Source: an uncultured Lachnospiraceae bacterium
Lineage (GTDB): Bacteria > Bacillota > Clostridia > Lachnospirales > Lachnospiraceae
Direction of reading: 5' to 3'
Length of the DNA: 31,759 bases
Assembly: GCA_934293375.1 (NCBI GenBank)
Contig: CAKQYS010000018.1
Coordinates: 1 to 31,759, forward strand
The notes under the pieces were generated by a model. That model was not told where the DNA came from. It searched no databases and was given only the letters and a program-made list of their open reading frames with translations. The translations under genes and the position numbers were made by a program. This document shows, one piece after another, positions 1 to 9,181 of this stretch. Position 1 is the stretch's first letter, and every line of letters begins with the position of its first letter.

Positions 1-2
1 AG

Positions 3-77
3 AAGAAGCTGAAGGCATACAAGAGCCTGTTTCGCCAGAAGGGCTTAAGTAAGAAGATCAAGCTGATCGGTGCGTGA
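3..77 (+). CDS. C-terminal end of a leucine-rich-repeat surface protein (partial, 5' end outside window)
   Basis: Frame 3 is open from the window edge to a TGA at 75-77 and encodes 24 residues. The tail (KKLKAY..LF..KGLS) matches the last 24 residues of the large leucine-rich-repeat protein ending at 4551 at 13 positions. This is therefore most likely the end of a paralogous BspA-like protein. Only the basic tail is visible, so the architecture is inferred from the paralogue. It is followed by the glycosyltransferase gene after 61 bp. Confidence 0.6.
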   Translation, partial: KKLKAYKSLFRQKGLSKKIKLIGA

Positions 78-138
78 TCGGTTTCGTGCATGGAAAGACG
101 ATAGGATGCCAACACGATTTCTTTCAGAGAGGTGAAAG

Positions 139-1023
139 ATGGACAATACAATCAATATTTGTTATGCGACAAATGAATTATATGCAGAGCCGATGATGGT
201 GTCGATGTATTCGATGCTGCAGAATGCGGATGGGAACAGGCAGTATGATATCAGCGTTATGCATAAGGATCTGCAGCCGGAGACGATGGAGCGTGTGAAG
301 CTGCTGGAGCGTATGCGTCCGGGGATCACGATCCATATGATGGATGTGTCCGCCTATGATGCACAGGTGTGCGACAGAACCTGCGGCTATATTACGAGTG
401 AGACGAATTACCGGTTGTTCCTGCTCGGCGATCTGTTCTGCAAATATGACAGAATGATCTATCTGGATTGTGATACGATCGTGTGTGGTGATATTTCGGA
501 ATTATTTGATACCGATCTGCAGGGACAGTCGGTTGGTGTCGTAGAAGCGATGGATCACAGATATTTATCCGTCATGAAAAAGGCGAAGTTCTTTGAGGGA
601 AAACCATATAATATTGATGCTTACAAAACCAAGATTCTGCAGATGCAGCCGACAGATATTTATTTTAATGCGGGGGTGATCCTGTTTGATCTGACCGGAT
701 GTCGCCGGATTGGCGATGACAAGGCGGCAGTCCGTCTCCTGAATCAGAGACAGTACTATTACAACGATCAGGATGTATTGAATATGATGTTCCACGCGCA
801 TACCCATATGCTGGATCTGTCATGGAATTATACAAATGAAATTGAGGAGTACCATAAGTTTCAGGAGGCAGCATTGATACAGGCGTACCGTGACACCTAT
901 GTATCGCAATACAGGGTGATTCATTTCGTCAGTGGGAGAAAGCCATGGAATGCGAAGACACATCTGGATGCATACTATCATCAGTATGCATGCCAATACA
1001 CACAATTTATAAGGGGGATATGA
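139..1023 (+). CDS. Glycosyltransferase family 8 protein
   Basis: This 294-residue protein is the size of a bacterial GT8 enzyme such as LPS galactosyl/glucosyltransferases and glycogenin-like proteins. These retaining enzymes transfer a sugar from a nucleotide-sugar to an acceptor. Visible hallmarks are the N-terminal NICYATNELYAEPMMVSMYS nucleotide-binding strand, the metal-binding DxD as LDCDTIV (D110 and D112), the YFNAGVILFDL strand, the NDQDVLN segment, and the C-terminal IHFVSGRKPW motif with metal-ligand-type H262. There is no signal peptide, so it is cytoplasmic. GAGAGGTGAAAG lies just before the ATG. The gene ends 3 bp before the following surface-protein gene, whose ribosome binding site lies inside this gene's end, so the two are probably translationally coupled. 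Its acceptor could be the neighbouring surface proteins, but this is inference. Confidence 0.88.
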   Translation: MDNTINICYATNELYAEPMMVSMYSMLQNADGNRQYDISVMHKDLQPETMERVKLLERMRPGITIHMMDVSAYDAQVCDRTCGYITSETNYRLFLLGDLFCKYDRMIYLDCDTIVCGDISELFDTDLQGQSVGVVEAMDHRYLSVMKKAKFFEGKPYNIDAYKTKILQMQPTDIYFNAGVILFDLTGCRRIGDDKAAVRLLNQRQYYYNDQDVLNMMFHAHTHMLDLSWNYTNEIEEYHKFQEAALIQAYRDTYVSQYRVIHFVSGRKPWNAKTHLDAYYHQYACQYTQFIRGI

Positions 1024-1026
1024 AAT

Positions 1027-4000
1027 ATGAAAAAAAATGAGAAGCTTGTAAAGACTATGCTGCTGGTTCCGCTTGCCACTGCGGTGGTGACGGCAACGGC
1101 GGTGCCGTGGCAGACAGGTTATACACCGGGATATTCGTTCGGACTTACCGCTTATGCCAGTGACCTGGCGACCGAGCGGGTGCGTATCAATCTGAACGAG
1201 CTGAAGACCGATTTCGATGCGGACAGCGGTGTGACGGCAACTTTAGATGAAGCACATGGAATTTATAAGATTACATTGGCAGGCGGGCAGAAGTATCTGA
1301 TCGAGGGGTCGAATTATATCAATGATTCTTATGTGGATGTGCAGATGAAAATATGTGATGATGCGGATGTGTACTTTGATCATGTATACATAAAAAATGA
1401 CAATGGGAAAGTTGCGACATCTGTAACGGCACCGGTTGAGGGAGAGGAACGGAGAACACGTTACAGCTTATCCAATACAGTTAAACCACTTCAATTCGTG
1501 GGATCGAATGCATATCAGGCCTCTATATCAGGAAATCTCACATTAGATGTTTTTCACGGAAAGCTGGATGATTATGCAGAGGCTGAACAGGCAATTTCGG
1601 GGACTCCGTCATTACAGAATATGACACTGGTTACAAATGGTAAATGTGATTGCGATGCTTATAATAAATGGGATTCCGGCAGTATGATTTTGTCCAGTAC
1701 CACACAGGAAGCTATTGGAGATGCAGAATGTGCAACTTTCGGAATTCTGGAACCGGAGTTGGATGGAAAGCAGATCAAGGGGTACCGGCTGTATCAGCAG
1801 GGCAAGGTGATGAAGACGGTTATGCCGGAGAAATCAATGGCGTATATTGGATCTCATTTGAAGCTGTCACTTGCAAATGCGGCACTGTATGAATACGATG
1901 CGATCGAGATTCTGCTTGCGGACGGATCAAGTGAGCAGTATAAGCGGTTTGATGTGAAGGATGCAGCTGGAGATCTGTATTACCGGGTCTTTTGTAAGGA
2001 GGATAAAGAAGTTCTTTCTTTGTTGCCCCGTTTGGGTTCGGATCATGTCATCTATACATTTGAAAATGGAAAGATCCTGTGTGTAAGGAGGGATCATACC
2101 GAGGGAGAATGGAAGCTGGATGCAGCCGGCAATGGTGTGAGGACCTGTCTTTACTGTGATCTGGAAATGGATGTCTGTAAACACCAAAAGTCTGTGACGG
2201 TACCGGCTGAAAGGATTGCTGCGAATGTCGATCAGAACAAAATTGTTCTTAAGTCTTCAGAAAGGGATCAGATTAATGAGCTGCGTGTTGATTTCGGAGA
2301 AAATAATGACATATATAATGTGACTGTGTATGGGTGTGACAGCGAAACAGAGCCAACTCTTGATTGGTTTCAGGAGCAAGTGGAGAACGGAGAGTTGAAA
2401 TCAATTGCTGCAGTGAAATCTGAGAAATCGGCGAGAACCCTTTCTATCGATATTTCCAGGGAACAGCAGTTTCCATATTATTATGTCATAGCGAAAAATA
2501 TATATTATTGGATAACTCCTCCTGCGATTTCAGCTTCTCTATATCATTATGCAAGCACGATTGAGACGCGGGATGCAGTCGGTGAGACCTGCAGCACAGC
2601 CAGGTATACCCCGCAGGTGTGCAGCCAGTGTGGACTTACGGTTGCGAAGACCGATGTAGGCACTACGACAAAGAATCATCATGTCATCTATCATGAGGCG
2701 GTTCCGGCGACCTGTCAGCAGGCAGGCACGATTGCATATTGGGAGTGTACGGAATGCCAGAAGAAGTACAGTGATGCGGAATGTAGAGAGGAGATCACAG
2801 AGGCGGATATTGTGGAGCCGAAAACCGAGCATGTGTATTCGGATGTGTATCGACGAATTGACCTTGAAACACATGTGATCATATGTGATCACTGTGGAGA
2901 GCGCATGGAGAATGCTGCAGAGCCGCATGAATATGTATATCGGTACGGACATATGGTATGCAGATGTGGCATGGAGCAGCCGGTGCTAACAGCAGCCGCA
3001 GAACAGATTGCATATGGAGAGACCGACACGCTTACGGTCAAGCATATAGAGACGAGCGGACTGGACGATGTGGAGTATCAGTGGTATGAGAAGCTGACGG
3101 ATGCAGCGTTTGACGAGAATGAATTGAAAGATCAGGAGAAATACCGGATATATGCAGGGGAAACCACTGTGACCATGACGACACCAAAGACGCTGCCGGC
3201 AGGGGAGCATACCTTTGTATGCGTTATGACCTATAAGACTTCCATGCTGGCAGTGGAAAAGACAATTACGGTCACAAAGGCAGCACCATCGAAGGAGCTG
3301 TTCTCCGGTACAGTGAATGCGGGCGGTGTCTACACAGGCAAGGCATATGAAACCGTGGTGGCACCAAAGTCAGATGTGACAGGCCTTGGGGAGATGCTTG
3401 TGAAGTATATCCGGACAGATGCTGCAGGAAACCGGATGGAATCGACAGAAGCTCCGGTAAAGGCAGGCAGCTATCAGGTAGTGGCAAGTGTGACCGAGGG
3501 TATGAACTATACAGCCGACGAGTTTATCTTGGGAACAACGGTGATCAGCAAGGCGCTTCCGGCATATACGGCACCGGGAAAACAGACGCTGACCTGTCAG
3601 CAGACACTGAAGGATATCGTGCTTCCGGCAGGCTTTACCTTTGCCAATGCAGGGCAGGTGTTAGCAGCAGGAAAGGACAATCCGGTGAAGCTGATTTACA
3701 CACCGGCGGATACGGAGAACTATGATATTGTACAGAATATTGAGATGATCGTGACGGTTGCCGCCCATGCGTATGGTGCACCGGCATATGAATGGTCTGT
3801 GGACGGAAAGCAGTGTAAGCTTGTATTTACCTGTGGCGTGTGTACCGCGGCGGTGGACGGACATTCCTTTACCGTGGATGGTACGGTAACGAGTCAGGTA
3901 AAAACACCGGCAACGGAAACCACGATGGGTACGACAACCTATACGGTAACCTATGGACTGTACACCGACACGAAGGATGTGGCGGATATTCCGATGCTGG

Positions 4001-4551
4001 AAAAGAAAGCGGATACGGCACAGCCTGTAAAGCCTGCTAAGAAGGGAACAAAGCTGAAATGCAAGCAGGGCAGCTTCAAGGTCACAAAGGCTAGTGTAAA
4101 GAATCCACAGGTAAGCTATCAGGCGCCGAAGTCAAAGAAAGTGAAGATCGTGAAGGTACCGGATACGGTGCAGATTGATGGTGTGACCTACAAGGTGACC
4201 TCCATTGCCAAGAATGCATTTAAGAATGATAAGAATCTGCAGATCGTTACGGTTGGGGATCATGTGACGACAATCGGAGATCAGGCATTTGCCGGCTGTA
4301 AGCATCTGACGACGATCACGATCGGCAAGAACGTTACGAAGCTTGGCAAGCGGGTATTTATAGGCTGTGACAAGCTCAAGAGCATTACGATGCTGACGAC
4401 CAAGCTGACAAAGAAGTCGATTGGAAAATATACCTTTAAGGGCCTGACAGAGTCTGTGGAGATCGAGGTGCCGAAGAAGAAGCTGAAGGCCTATACGAAT
4501 CTGTTTTATGACAAGGGGCTGAGCCGCAATGTGAAGATCAAAAAGAAATAA
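1027..4551 (+). CDS. Secreted BspA-like leucine-rich-repeat surface protein
   Basis: This 1174-residue protein starts with a signal peptide (basic MKKNEKLVK, then a hydrophobic stretch to about residue 25, with a likely cleavage near the TAYAS sequence at about 40-44). The N-terminal half shows no family I recognise. Residues around 370-660 carry several CxxC pairs (CLYCD, CSQCG, CTECQ, CDHCG, CRCG) of the kind repeated in clostridial surface proteins. Around 650-910 are Ig-like and MBG-like beta segments (for example YGETDTLTV). Around 1040-1140 are LRR_5/BspA repeats, with motifs such as TSIAKNAFKNDKNLQIVTVG and TTIGDQAFAGCKHLTTITIG. The protein ends in a lysine-rich tail with no LPXTG motif or C-terminal membrane anchor. 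The family serves in adhesion or surface binding. AGGGGGA precedes the ATG at 1027. It probably forms an operon with the GT8 gene and is followed by a strong terminator. Confidence 0.82.
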   Translation: MKKNEKLVKTMLLVPLATAVVTATAVPWQTGYTPGYSFGLTAYASDLATERVRINLNELKTDFDADSGVTATLDEAHGIYKITLAGGQKYLIEGSNYINDSYVDVQMKICDDADVYFDHVYIKNDNGKVATSVTAPVEGEERRTRYSLSNTVKPLQFVGSNAYQASISGNLTLDVFHGKLDDYAEAEQAISGTPSLQNMTLVTNGKCDCDAYNKWDSGSMILSSTTQEAIGDAECATFGILEPELDGKQIKGYRLYQQGKVMKTVMPEKSMAYIGSHLKLSLANAALYEYDAIEILLADGSSEQYKRFDVKDAAGDLYYRVFCKEDKEVLSLLPRLGSDHVIYTFENGKILCVRRDHTEGEWKLDAAGNGVRTCLYCDLEMDVCKHQKSVTVPAERIAANVDQNKIVLKSSERDQINELRVDFGENNDIYNVTVYGCDSETEPTLDWFQEQVENGELKSIAAVKSEKSARTLSIDISREQQFPYYYVIAKNIYYWITPPAISASLYHYASTIETRDAVGETCSTARYTPQVCSQCGLTVAKTDVGTTTKNHHVIYHEAVPATCQQAGTIAYWECTECQKKYSDAECREEITEADIVEPKTEHVYSDVYRRIDLETHVIICDHCGERMENAAEPHEYVYRYGHMVCRCGMEQPVLTAAAEQIAYGETDTLTVKHIETSGLDDVEYQWYEKLTDAAFDENELKDQEKYRIYAGETTVTMTTPKTLPAGEHTFVCVMTYKTSMLAVEKTITVTKAAPSKELFSGTVNAGGVYTGKAYETVVAPKSDVTGLGEMLVKYIRTDAAGNRMESTEAPVKAGSYQVVASVTEGMNYTADEFILGTTVISKALPAYTAPGKQTLTCQQTLKDIVLPAGFTFANAGQVLAAGKDNPVKLIYTPADTENYDIVQNIEMIVTVAAHAYGAPAYEWSVDGKQCKLVFTCGVCTAAVDGHSFTVDGTVTSQVKTPATETTMGTTTYTVTYGLYTDTKDVADIPMLEKKADTAQPVKPAKKGTKLKCKQGSFKVTKASVKNPQVSYQAPKSKKVKIVKVPDTVQIDGVTYKVTSIAKNAFKNDKNLQIVTVGDHVTTIGDQAFAGCKHLTTITIGKNVTKLGKRVFIGCDKLKSITMLTTKLTKKSIGKYTFKGLTESVEIEVPKKKLKAYTNLFYDKGLSRNVKIKKK

Positions 4552-4586
4552 CAACTGGTTGCGGAAACCATAAGACAAACATACAG

Positions 4587-4628
4587 GGACATTGCAGGAT
4601 GGAATCATCGTCCAGCAATGTCCTTTTT
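4587..4628 (+). terminator. Rho-independent terminator of the surface-protein operon
   Basis: The arms GGACATTGC and GCAATGTCC are extended inward by GGAtG/CGTCC pairing with one mismatch and a wobble, and are followed directly by TTTTT. Confidence 0.85.
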
Positions 4629-4705
4629 ACTTGCATAAGAAAGGACGGATTCGCCATACTACCAATAGAAAAAGGAATGTAGGAAGCTGGTTGAGGTGAA
4701 GAAAA

Positions 4706-5758
4706 ATGCGGACATTATTAGAGAGACCTTTTGTAAAGAAATCAATTCTGGTTGCGGGGATCGCGGTCGGGTTGTATACTGTGATCACATGGTTTGTCCC
4801 ACTGATCATCCCGTTTCTGATCGCCTTTATGCTGGCAGCAATGATGCAGCCGGTGATCCGCTTGTTTGTCAACAGACTCCATATGCGGTATCGGCTGGCT
4901 TTTGTGTTGACAGCTGTTTTGTTTGCGGCAGTGCTTTGTGGTGTGCTGCTGGTTTCGGCAAAGGAGCTGGTCAGCCAGACGAGAAATATCATAACCTCTT
5001 ATCCGTTTTATCAGGCGAAGCTTCTGGATGGCCTGCATACATGCTGCGGCAGGATTGACGGGTGGTTTCAGTTCGGGGAGGGTGTGAGTTATACCTACTT
5101 TACCACGATGCTTGCCGGACTGGCATCGACAGTCTCAGACAATATTCTGCCACACCTGACCACGGGTTCTGTCAGAGCGTTTGTTGTTTTTTTCAATGCG
5201 ATGGTATTCCTTTTCGTAACCGGGATCGCAACCCTGCTTCTGGCAAAGCACTATCCACTGATGGGACAGCGGCTTACGCAGAGCCGTGCCGGACAGTTTG
5301 TACTGAGCTGCGGACATAATCTGTATCTTGCCCTGTCTGCCTATTTGCGGGCGCAGGTTGTGATCATGCTCAGCAATGCCGTTGTCCTGTCAGTCCTGTT
5401 CTGGCTGATCGGTACGCCGTATTACATTGTAATCGGAATTCTGGTCGCAGTACTGGATGCCTTGCCGTTTGTCGGCAGCGGACTCATTTTGATCCCTTGG
5501 GCATTGGTTCTTGTTTTTATGGGACATACAGTGCAGGCGGTATATGTGGTGATCGGTTATCTGATCTGTACCTGTATCCGTGAGGTGATGGAGCCGAAGC
5601 TTATCGGCGTGCGGATCGGGATTTCGACACTGACATCTCTCATCTGTATGTATGTGGGACTGAAGCTGTTCGGCATTCTTGGCTTCCTGTTCGGCCCGGT
5701 TGCATTTCTGGTCGGCAAGGAAATGTACCAGGTGATATGGAAGGAATGCGAAGGGTGA
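4706..5758 (+). CDS. AI-2E family transporter, YtvI-like
   Basis: This is a 350-residue integral membrane protein of the AI-2E/PerM family (PF01594 type). It has roughly eight hydrophobic segments. A pair occupies residues 12-45, the next is at about 62-80 (AFVLTAVLFAAVLCGVLLVS), and there is a central amphipathic region at about 85-150. A C-terminal bundle includes PFVGSGLILIPWALVLVFMG and the EVMEPKLIGVRIGISTLTSL motif that is characteristic of the family. Its length and the clostridial context fit the YtvI sporulation subgroup, whose function is not well defined. GAGGTGA seven bases before the ATG supports this start. It is followed by the DUF2974 gene after 35 bp on the same strand. Confidence 0.85.
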   Translation: MRTLLERPFVKKSILVAGIAVGLYTVITWFVPLIIPFLIAFMLAAMMQPVIRLFVNRLHMRYRLAFVLTAVLFAAVLCGVLLVSAKELVSQTRNIITSYPFYQAKLLDGLHTCCGRIDGWFQFGEGVSYTYFTTMLAGLASTVSDNILPHLTTGSVRAFVVFFNAMVFLFVTGIATLLLAKHYPLMGQRLTQSRAGQFVLSCGHNLYLALSAYLRAQVVIMLSNAVVLSVLFWLIGTPYYIVIGILVAVLDALPFVGSGLILIPWALVLVFMGHTVQAVYVVIGYLICTCIREVMEPKLIGVRIGISTLTSLICMYVGLKLFGILGFLFGPVAFLVGKEMYQVIWKECEG

Positions 5759-5793
5759 CAAAGAGAAATTACAATAACCGGAGGTAACATAAT

Positions 5794-6918
5794 ATGGCAA
5801 ATATGATGGATTATCTGGAATGGCGTGGGGATCTGACATTGTCACAGGCACCGTTTAATGAGGTGGATAATCTGATCCTGTCCCAACTGGCATATGTGGA
5901 TTTTGCAGGTATTGTATGTGATGCGACAGATATGCGGCAGGCAGTTACGATCAGGCAGGCGGCAGAACAGTTTTATCGGATGCGGGATACAGAAAAAATT
6001 TTGGCACAGGTGTCCATGACGAAATCAGCGATTCTGGTGCTCAAGAAGATGGCGGGGACACCCCGGTTTGGAGATATGAGGTTGTTTGGATACCGCAATG
6101 AGATCAGCGAGACGGAGCAGTCGCAGTTTGCGGTGATCTCCATTGTGCTGCCGGATGACAGCATTTATGTGGCATACAGCGGAACGGATGCAACCCTGAT
6201 CGGGTGGCGGGAGGATTTTAACATGATCTACCTGTCAGAGACATCCGGACATAGAAAGGCGGTTTCGTACATAGAGGATCTGCAGGCAGTGTATCCGGGT
6301 CCGTATCTGTTAGGCGGACACTCAAAGGGCGGCAATTTTGCAGCGTATGCGGCGATGTTTTGCAGACAGGATGCGAAGGGATGCGGCATTACGACAGTAT
6401 ACAGCAATGACGGACCGGGCTTCGATCAGGCGATTGTGGACAGTGAACGGTATCGTGCGATTGTGCCGAAGCTGTACAGTATTATTCCGGAGTCATCCCT
6501 TGTAGGGATGCTGTTATCCCATAAGGAACGGTATGTGGTGGTGCAGAGTGATAATACGGGATTGTCCCAGCATGATCCGATGTCATGGCAGGTACTGGGG
6601 AATCATTTCGTAGAGGCTGTCGGTATGGATTCGCGGACGGTGATGTTGGATGAAACGCTGGAGGAATGGCTGGCACATTACACGAAGAAGGAACGGGAAA
6701 TGATGGTGGAGGCTGTCTTCTCGGTATTGGATGCAGCAGGGATCAAGACCGTAGATGATTTTTTTGATATGCATTGGTATCGTTTGCGTGAGGCGATCCG
6801 GGCGAAACGGGAGCTGTCGGAGGATACCACAAATCTGCTGTCACAGGCATTCCGGTTGCTTTTGCGTTCCGGCAGGGATAATATGCGGCGGTTTCTGCAG
6901 AGCCGGTACGATGGATGA
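5794..6918 (+). CDS. DUF2974 (Mbeg1-like) alpha/beta-hydrolase-fold protein
   Basis: The 374-residue protein has the DUF2974 layout. An N-terminal MMDYLEWRGDLTLSQAPFNE segment is typical of the family. A strand SIYVAYSGTDATLIGWREDF follows, and then the nucleophile elbow GGHSKGG at residues 174-180, a GxSxG-like motif with S177. This suggests a lipase or esterase fold, and no substrate is known to me. No signal peptide is visible, so it is probably cytoplasmic. The start is supported by CCGGAGGTAACATAAT before the ATG. The stop codon (6916-6918) lies inside a 49-bp repeat shared with the palindromic element at 12475-12653, so the last residues or the 3' end may have been altered by that repeat. 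Confidence 0.82.
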   Translation: MANMMDYLEWRGDLTLSQAPFNEVDNLILSQLAYVDFAGIVCDATDMRQAVTIRQAAEQFYRMRDTEKILAQVSMTKSAILVLKKMAGTPRFGDMRLFGYRNEISETEQSQFAVISIVLPDDSIYVAYSGTDATLIGWREDFNMIYLSETSGHRKAVSYIEDLQAVYPGPYLLGGHSKGGNFAAYAAMFCRQDAKGCGITTVYSNDGPGFDQAIVDSERYRAIVPKLYSIIPESSLVGMLLSHKERYVVVQSDNTGLSQHDPMSWQVLGNHFVEAVGMDSRTVMLDETLEEWLAHYTKKEREMMVEAVFSVLDAAGIKTVDDFFDMHWYRLREAIRAKRELSEDTTNLLSQAFRLLLRSGRDNMRRFLQSRYDG

Positions 6919-6962
6919 AGTAGCGAGAGCGTGCCTGCGATACATTGTGCAGTATGCACATG
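6914..6962 (+). repeat. Solo right-end copy of the palindromic element
   Basis: These 49 bp match 12606-12654 at 45 positions. The first 32 bp are identical, and the last 10 (TATGCACATG) are also identical. The left half of the element is not present nearby. The copy supplies the stop codon of the DUF2974 gene and fills part of the spacer before the histidine phosphatase gene. Confidence 0.85.
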
Positions 6963-7027
6963 ATCATAGAATTATGCATGCTTTTCGTAAATATTTAGAA
7001 TATAGGATAAATAAAGGAGCGGAAGCA

Positions 7028-7573
7028 ATGGGACATTTTTATTTTACAAGACATGGCCAGACGATCTGGAATGTGGAGAACAAGATCTGTGGGGCAACGG
7101 ATATCGCATTGACGGAGCAGGGACATGCACAGGCGGTCGCACTCGGCAGGCAGCTGGCACAGCAGGATGAGAAGATTGATATGATCCTGTATTCTCCCCT
7201 GATCCGTGCGGCTGAGACGGCGAGACATATTGCAGAGGAATCGGGAATCCCCCTGCGGGCGGAACCGAGGCTTATGGAGCAGAATTTTGGCAGGTATGAA
7301 TCGACACCGAGGGACGGTGCGGAATTTCAGGTTGCCAAGGCAGAGTTTGTGAATCATTATGATGGTGGAGAATCCATGCTGCAGATGGCGCAGCGGATCT
7401 ATAATCTGCTCGATGATATCAAGGCACAGTCTGATACGGTGACCTATCTGTTAGTGGCACACAACGGTATTTCACGGTTTATAGAGTCCTATTTCCGGGA
7501 TATGTCAAATGCGGAATTTGCGGCATTTGGAATCCGGAATTGTGAGATCAGACGGTATGATTTTCTTCCGTAG
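7028..7573 (+). CDS. Histidine phosphatase superfamily protein
   Basis: This 181-residue phosphoglycerate-mutase-like phosphatase has the catalytic RHG at residues 8-10 (FYFTRHGQT). A second core arginine lies in the YSPLIRAAETA segment, the acid region in LMEQNFGRYES, and the second catalytic histidine in LLVAHNGISRF. It would remove phosphate through a phosphohistidine intermediate. The substrate cannot be read from the sequence. The frame is open far upstream into the DUF2974 gene. The ATG at 7028 is preferred because AAAGGAGCGGAAGCA precedes it and the family begins exactly at this motif. Confidence 0.85.
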   Translation: MGHFYFTRHGQTIWNVENKICGATDIALTEQGHAQAVALGRQLAQQDEKIDMILYSPLIRAAETARHIAEESGIPLRAEPRLMEQNFGRYESTPRDGAEFQVAKAEFVNHYDGGESMLQMAQRIYNLLDDIKAQSDTVTYLLVAHNGISRFIESYFRDMSNAEFAAFGIRNCEIRRYDFLP

Positions 7574-7675
7574 GATAAAGAGTAGATATTTTTTCAAAAT
7601 TGTGGTAACATGAGGGTTATGAATGCGTTGTCCATTCAGGACTTCAGATAATAATCAAGTTAGGGAGATAAGGTC

Positions 7676-9106
7676 ATGGCTGATAAGAAATTAGTAAAAG
7701 AGATCACCTCTATGGAAGAGGATTTTGCACAGTGGTATACGGATGTTGTGAAGAAAGCAGAACTGATCGACTATACGAGTGTGAAGGGCTGTATGGTAAT
7801 CAAGCCGTATGGTTACAGAATTTGGGAGCTGATCCAGCAGCAGTTAGATGCGGATTTTAAGAAGACAGGGGTAGAGAATGTATATCTGCCGATGTTTATT
7901 CCGGAGAGTCTTCTGCAGAAGGAGAAGGATCATGTAGAGGGATTTGCACCGGAGGTCGCATGGGTGACATACGGTGGATTGAATCCGCTGCAGGAGAGAT
8001 TATGTGTGCGTCCGACTTCAGAGACATTGTTCTGTGATTTTTATCAGAAGGAGATCCAGTCTCATAGAGATCTTCCGAAAGTATATAACCAGTGGTGTTC
8101 GGTTGTGCGATGGGAGAAGGAGACAAGACCATTTCTTCGTTCCCGCGAGTTCTTATGGCAGGAGGGACACACCGCACATGCGACGGCAAAAGAGGCAGAG
8201 GATAGAACGATCCAGATGCTGAATGTATATGCGGATTTCTGTGAGCGTGTACTGGCGATGCCGGTCATCAAGGGCAGAAAGACAGAGAAGGAGAAGTTCG
8301 CAGGGGCAGAGGCTACCTATACGATCGAGGCATTGATGCATGATGGAAAGGCTCTGCAGTCCGGTACGAGCCACAACTTTGGAGATGGCTTTGCAAAGGC
8401 ATTTGGTATCCAGTATACTGACAAGGACAATAAGCTGCAGTATGTACACCAGACATCATGGGGTATGACGACCCGTCTGATCGGTGCGATCATTATGGTG
8501 CATGGCGATGATTCCGGTCTGGTACTGCCACCGAAGGTAGCACCGGTACAGGTGATGATCATCCCGATCCAGCAGAAGAAGGAGGGTGTGCTTGACAAGG
8601 CATACGAACTTCGTGACAAGCTGGGTGCGTTCAGAGTCAAGGTGGATGATTCTGATAAGAGTCCTGGATGGAAGTTCTCTGAGCAGGAGATGCGTGGTAT
8701 TCCGATTCGTGTTGAGATCGGACCGAAGGATATCGAGGCAGGCAATGCAGTGCTTGTCAGACGGGATACGAGAGAGAAGAAGATCGTGGCGCTTGAGAAT
8801 ATTGAGGCAGAGGTTTCTGCATTGCTGGATACGATCCAGCAGGAGATGTTTGATCGTGCGAAGGCACATCGGGATGCGAACACACACACAGCTAAGAACT
8901 GGGATGAATTTACAGATATTTTAGAGAAGAAGCAGGGATTCATCAAGGCCATGTGGTGTGGCGACACGGCCTGTGAGGAAGCGATCAAGGACGAGACCGG
9001 GGCATCAACGAGATGTATGCCATTTGCACAGGAGAAATTCTCCGATGTATGTGTACATTGTGGCAAGCCAGCCAAGGCAATGGTCTACTTCGGAAGAGCA
9101 TACTAG
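7676..9106 (+). CDS. proS: Prolyl-tRNA synthetase, short (archaeal/eukaryotic-like) type
   Basis: The 476-residue enzyme charges tRNA-Pro with proline in the cytoplasm. Its length, lack of the INS editing insert and start (EITSMEEDFAQWYTDVVKKA) identify the ProS type 3 form common in clostridia. Class II motif 2 is visible as RSREFLWQEGHTAHAT near residue 155, and motif 3 includes HQTSWGMTTRLIGAIIM. The anticodon-binding domain follows from about 285 (APVQVMIIPI). A C-terminal zinc-binding-like segment with paired cysteines (CGDTAC...CVHCG) closes the protein, which ends in Tyr as usual for the family. AGGGAGATAAGGTC precedes the ATG. No T-box is visible in the 102-bp leader. A terminator follows. 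Confidence 0.95.
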   Translation: MADKKLVKEITSMEEDFAQWYTDVVKKAELIDYTSVKGCMVIKPYGYRIWELIQQQLDADFKKTGVENVYLPMFIPESLLQKEKDHVEGFAPEVAWVTYGGLNPLQERLCVRPTSETLFCDFYQKEIQSHRDLPKVYNQWCSVVRWEKETRPFLRSREFLWQEGHTAHATAKEAEDRTIQMLNVYADFCERVLAMPVIKGRKTEKEKFAGAEATYTIEALMHDGKALQSGTSHNFGDGFAKAFGIQYTDKDNKLQYVHQTSWGMTTRLIGAIIMVHGDDSGLVLPPKVAPVQVMIIPIQQKKEGVLDKAYELRDKLGAFRVKVDDSDKSPGWKFSEQEMRGIPIRVEIGPKDIEAGNAVLVRRDTREKKIVALENIEAEVSALLDTIQQEMFDRAKAHRDANTHTAKNWDEFTDILEKKQGFIKAMWCGDTACEEAIKDETGASTRCMPFAQEKFSDVCVHCGKPAKAMVYFGRAY

Positions 9107-9113
9107 GATATAC

Positions 9114-9153
9114 CAGCCGGTGACAGGAAAATGATTGTTACCGGCTGTTTTAT
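9114..9153 (+). terminator. Rho-independent terminator after proS
   Basis: The arms CAGCCGGTGAC and GTTACCGGCTG pair along 11 bp with one G-T wobble, and are followed by TTTTATT. Confidence 0.88.
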
Positions 9154-9181
9154 TATGACTGGCTGAAGGGTGGATATAGAT

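Noticed and set aside
6755..7027. 91-residue upstream extension of the histidine phosphatase frame
   Set aside because: It runs inside the DUF2974 gene and the repeat. The ribosome binding site and the RHG motif spacing place the start at 7028.
7574..7675. Possible T-box in front of proS
   Set aside because: The 102-bp leader lacks the TGGAACCGCG-type sequence and is too short for a T-box.
8317..9075. 252-residue minus-strand frame opposite proS
   Set aside because: It lies wholly antisense to a certain prolyl-tRNA synthetase and has no domain features. It is a by-product of codon bias.
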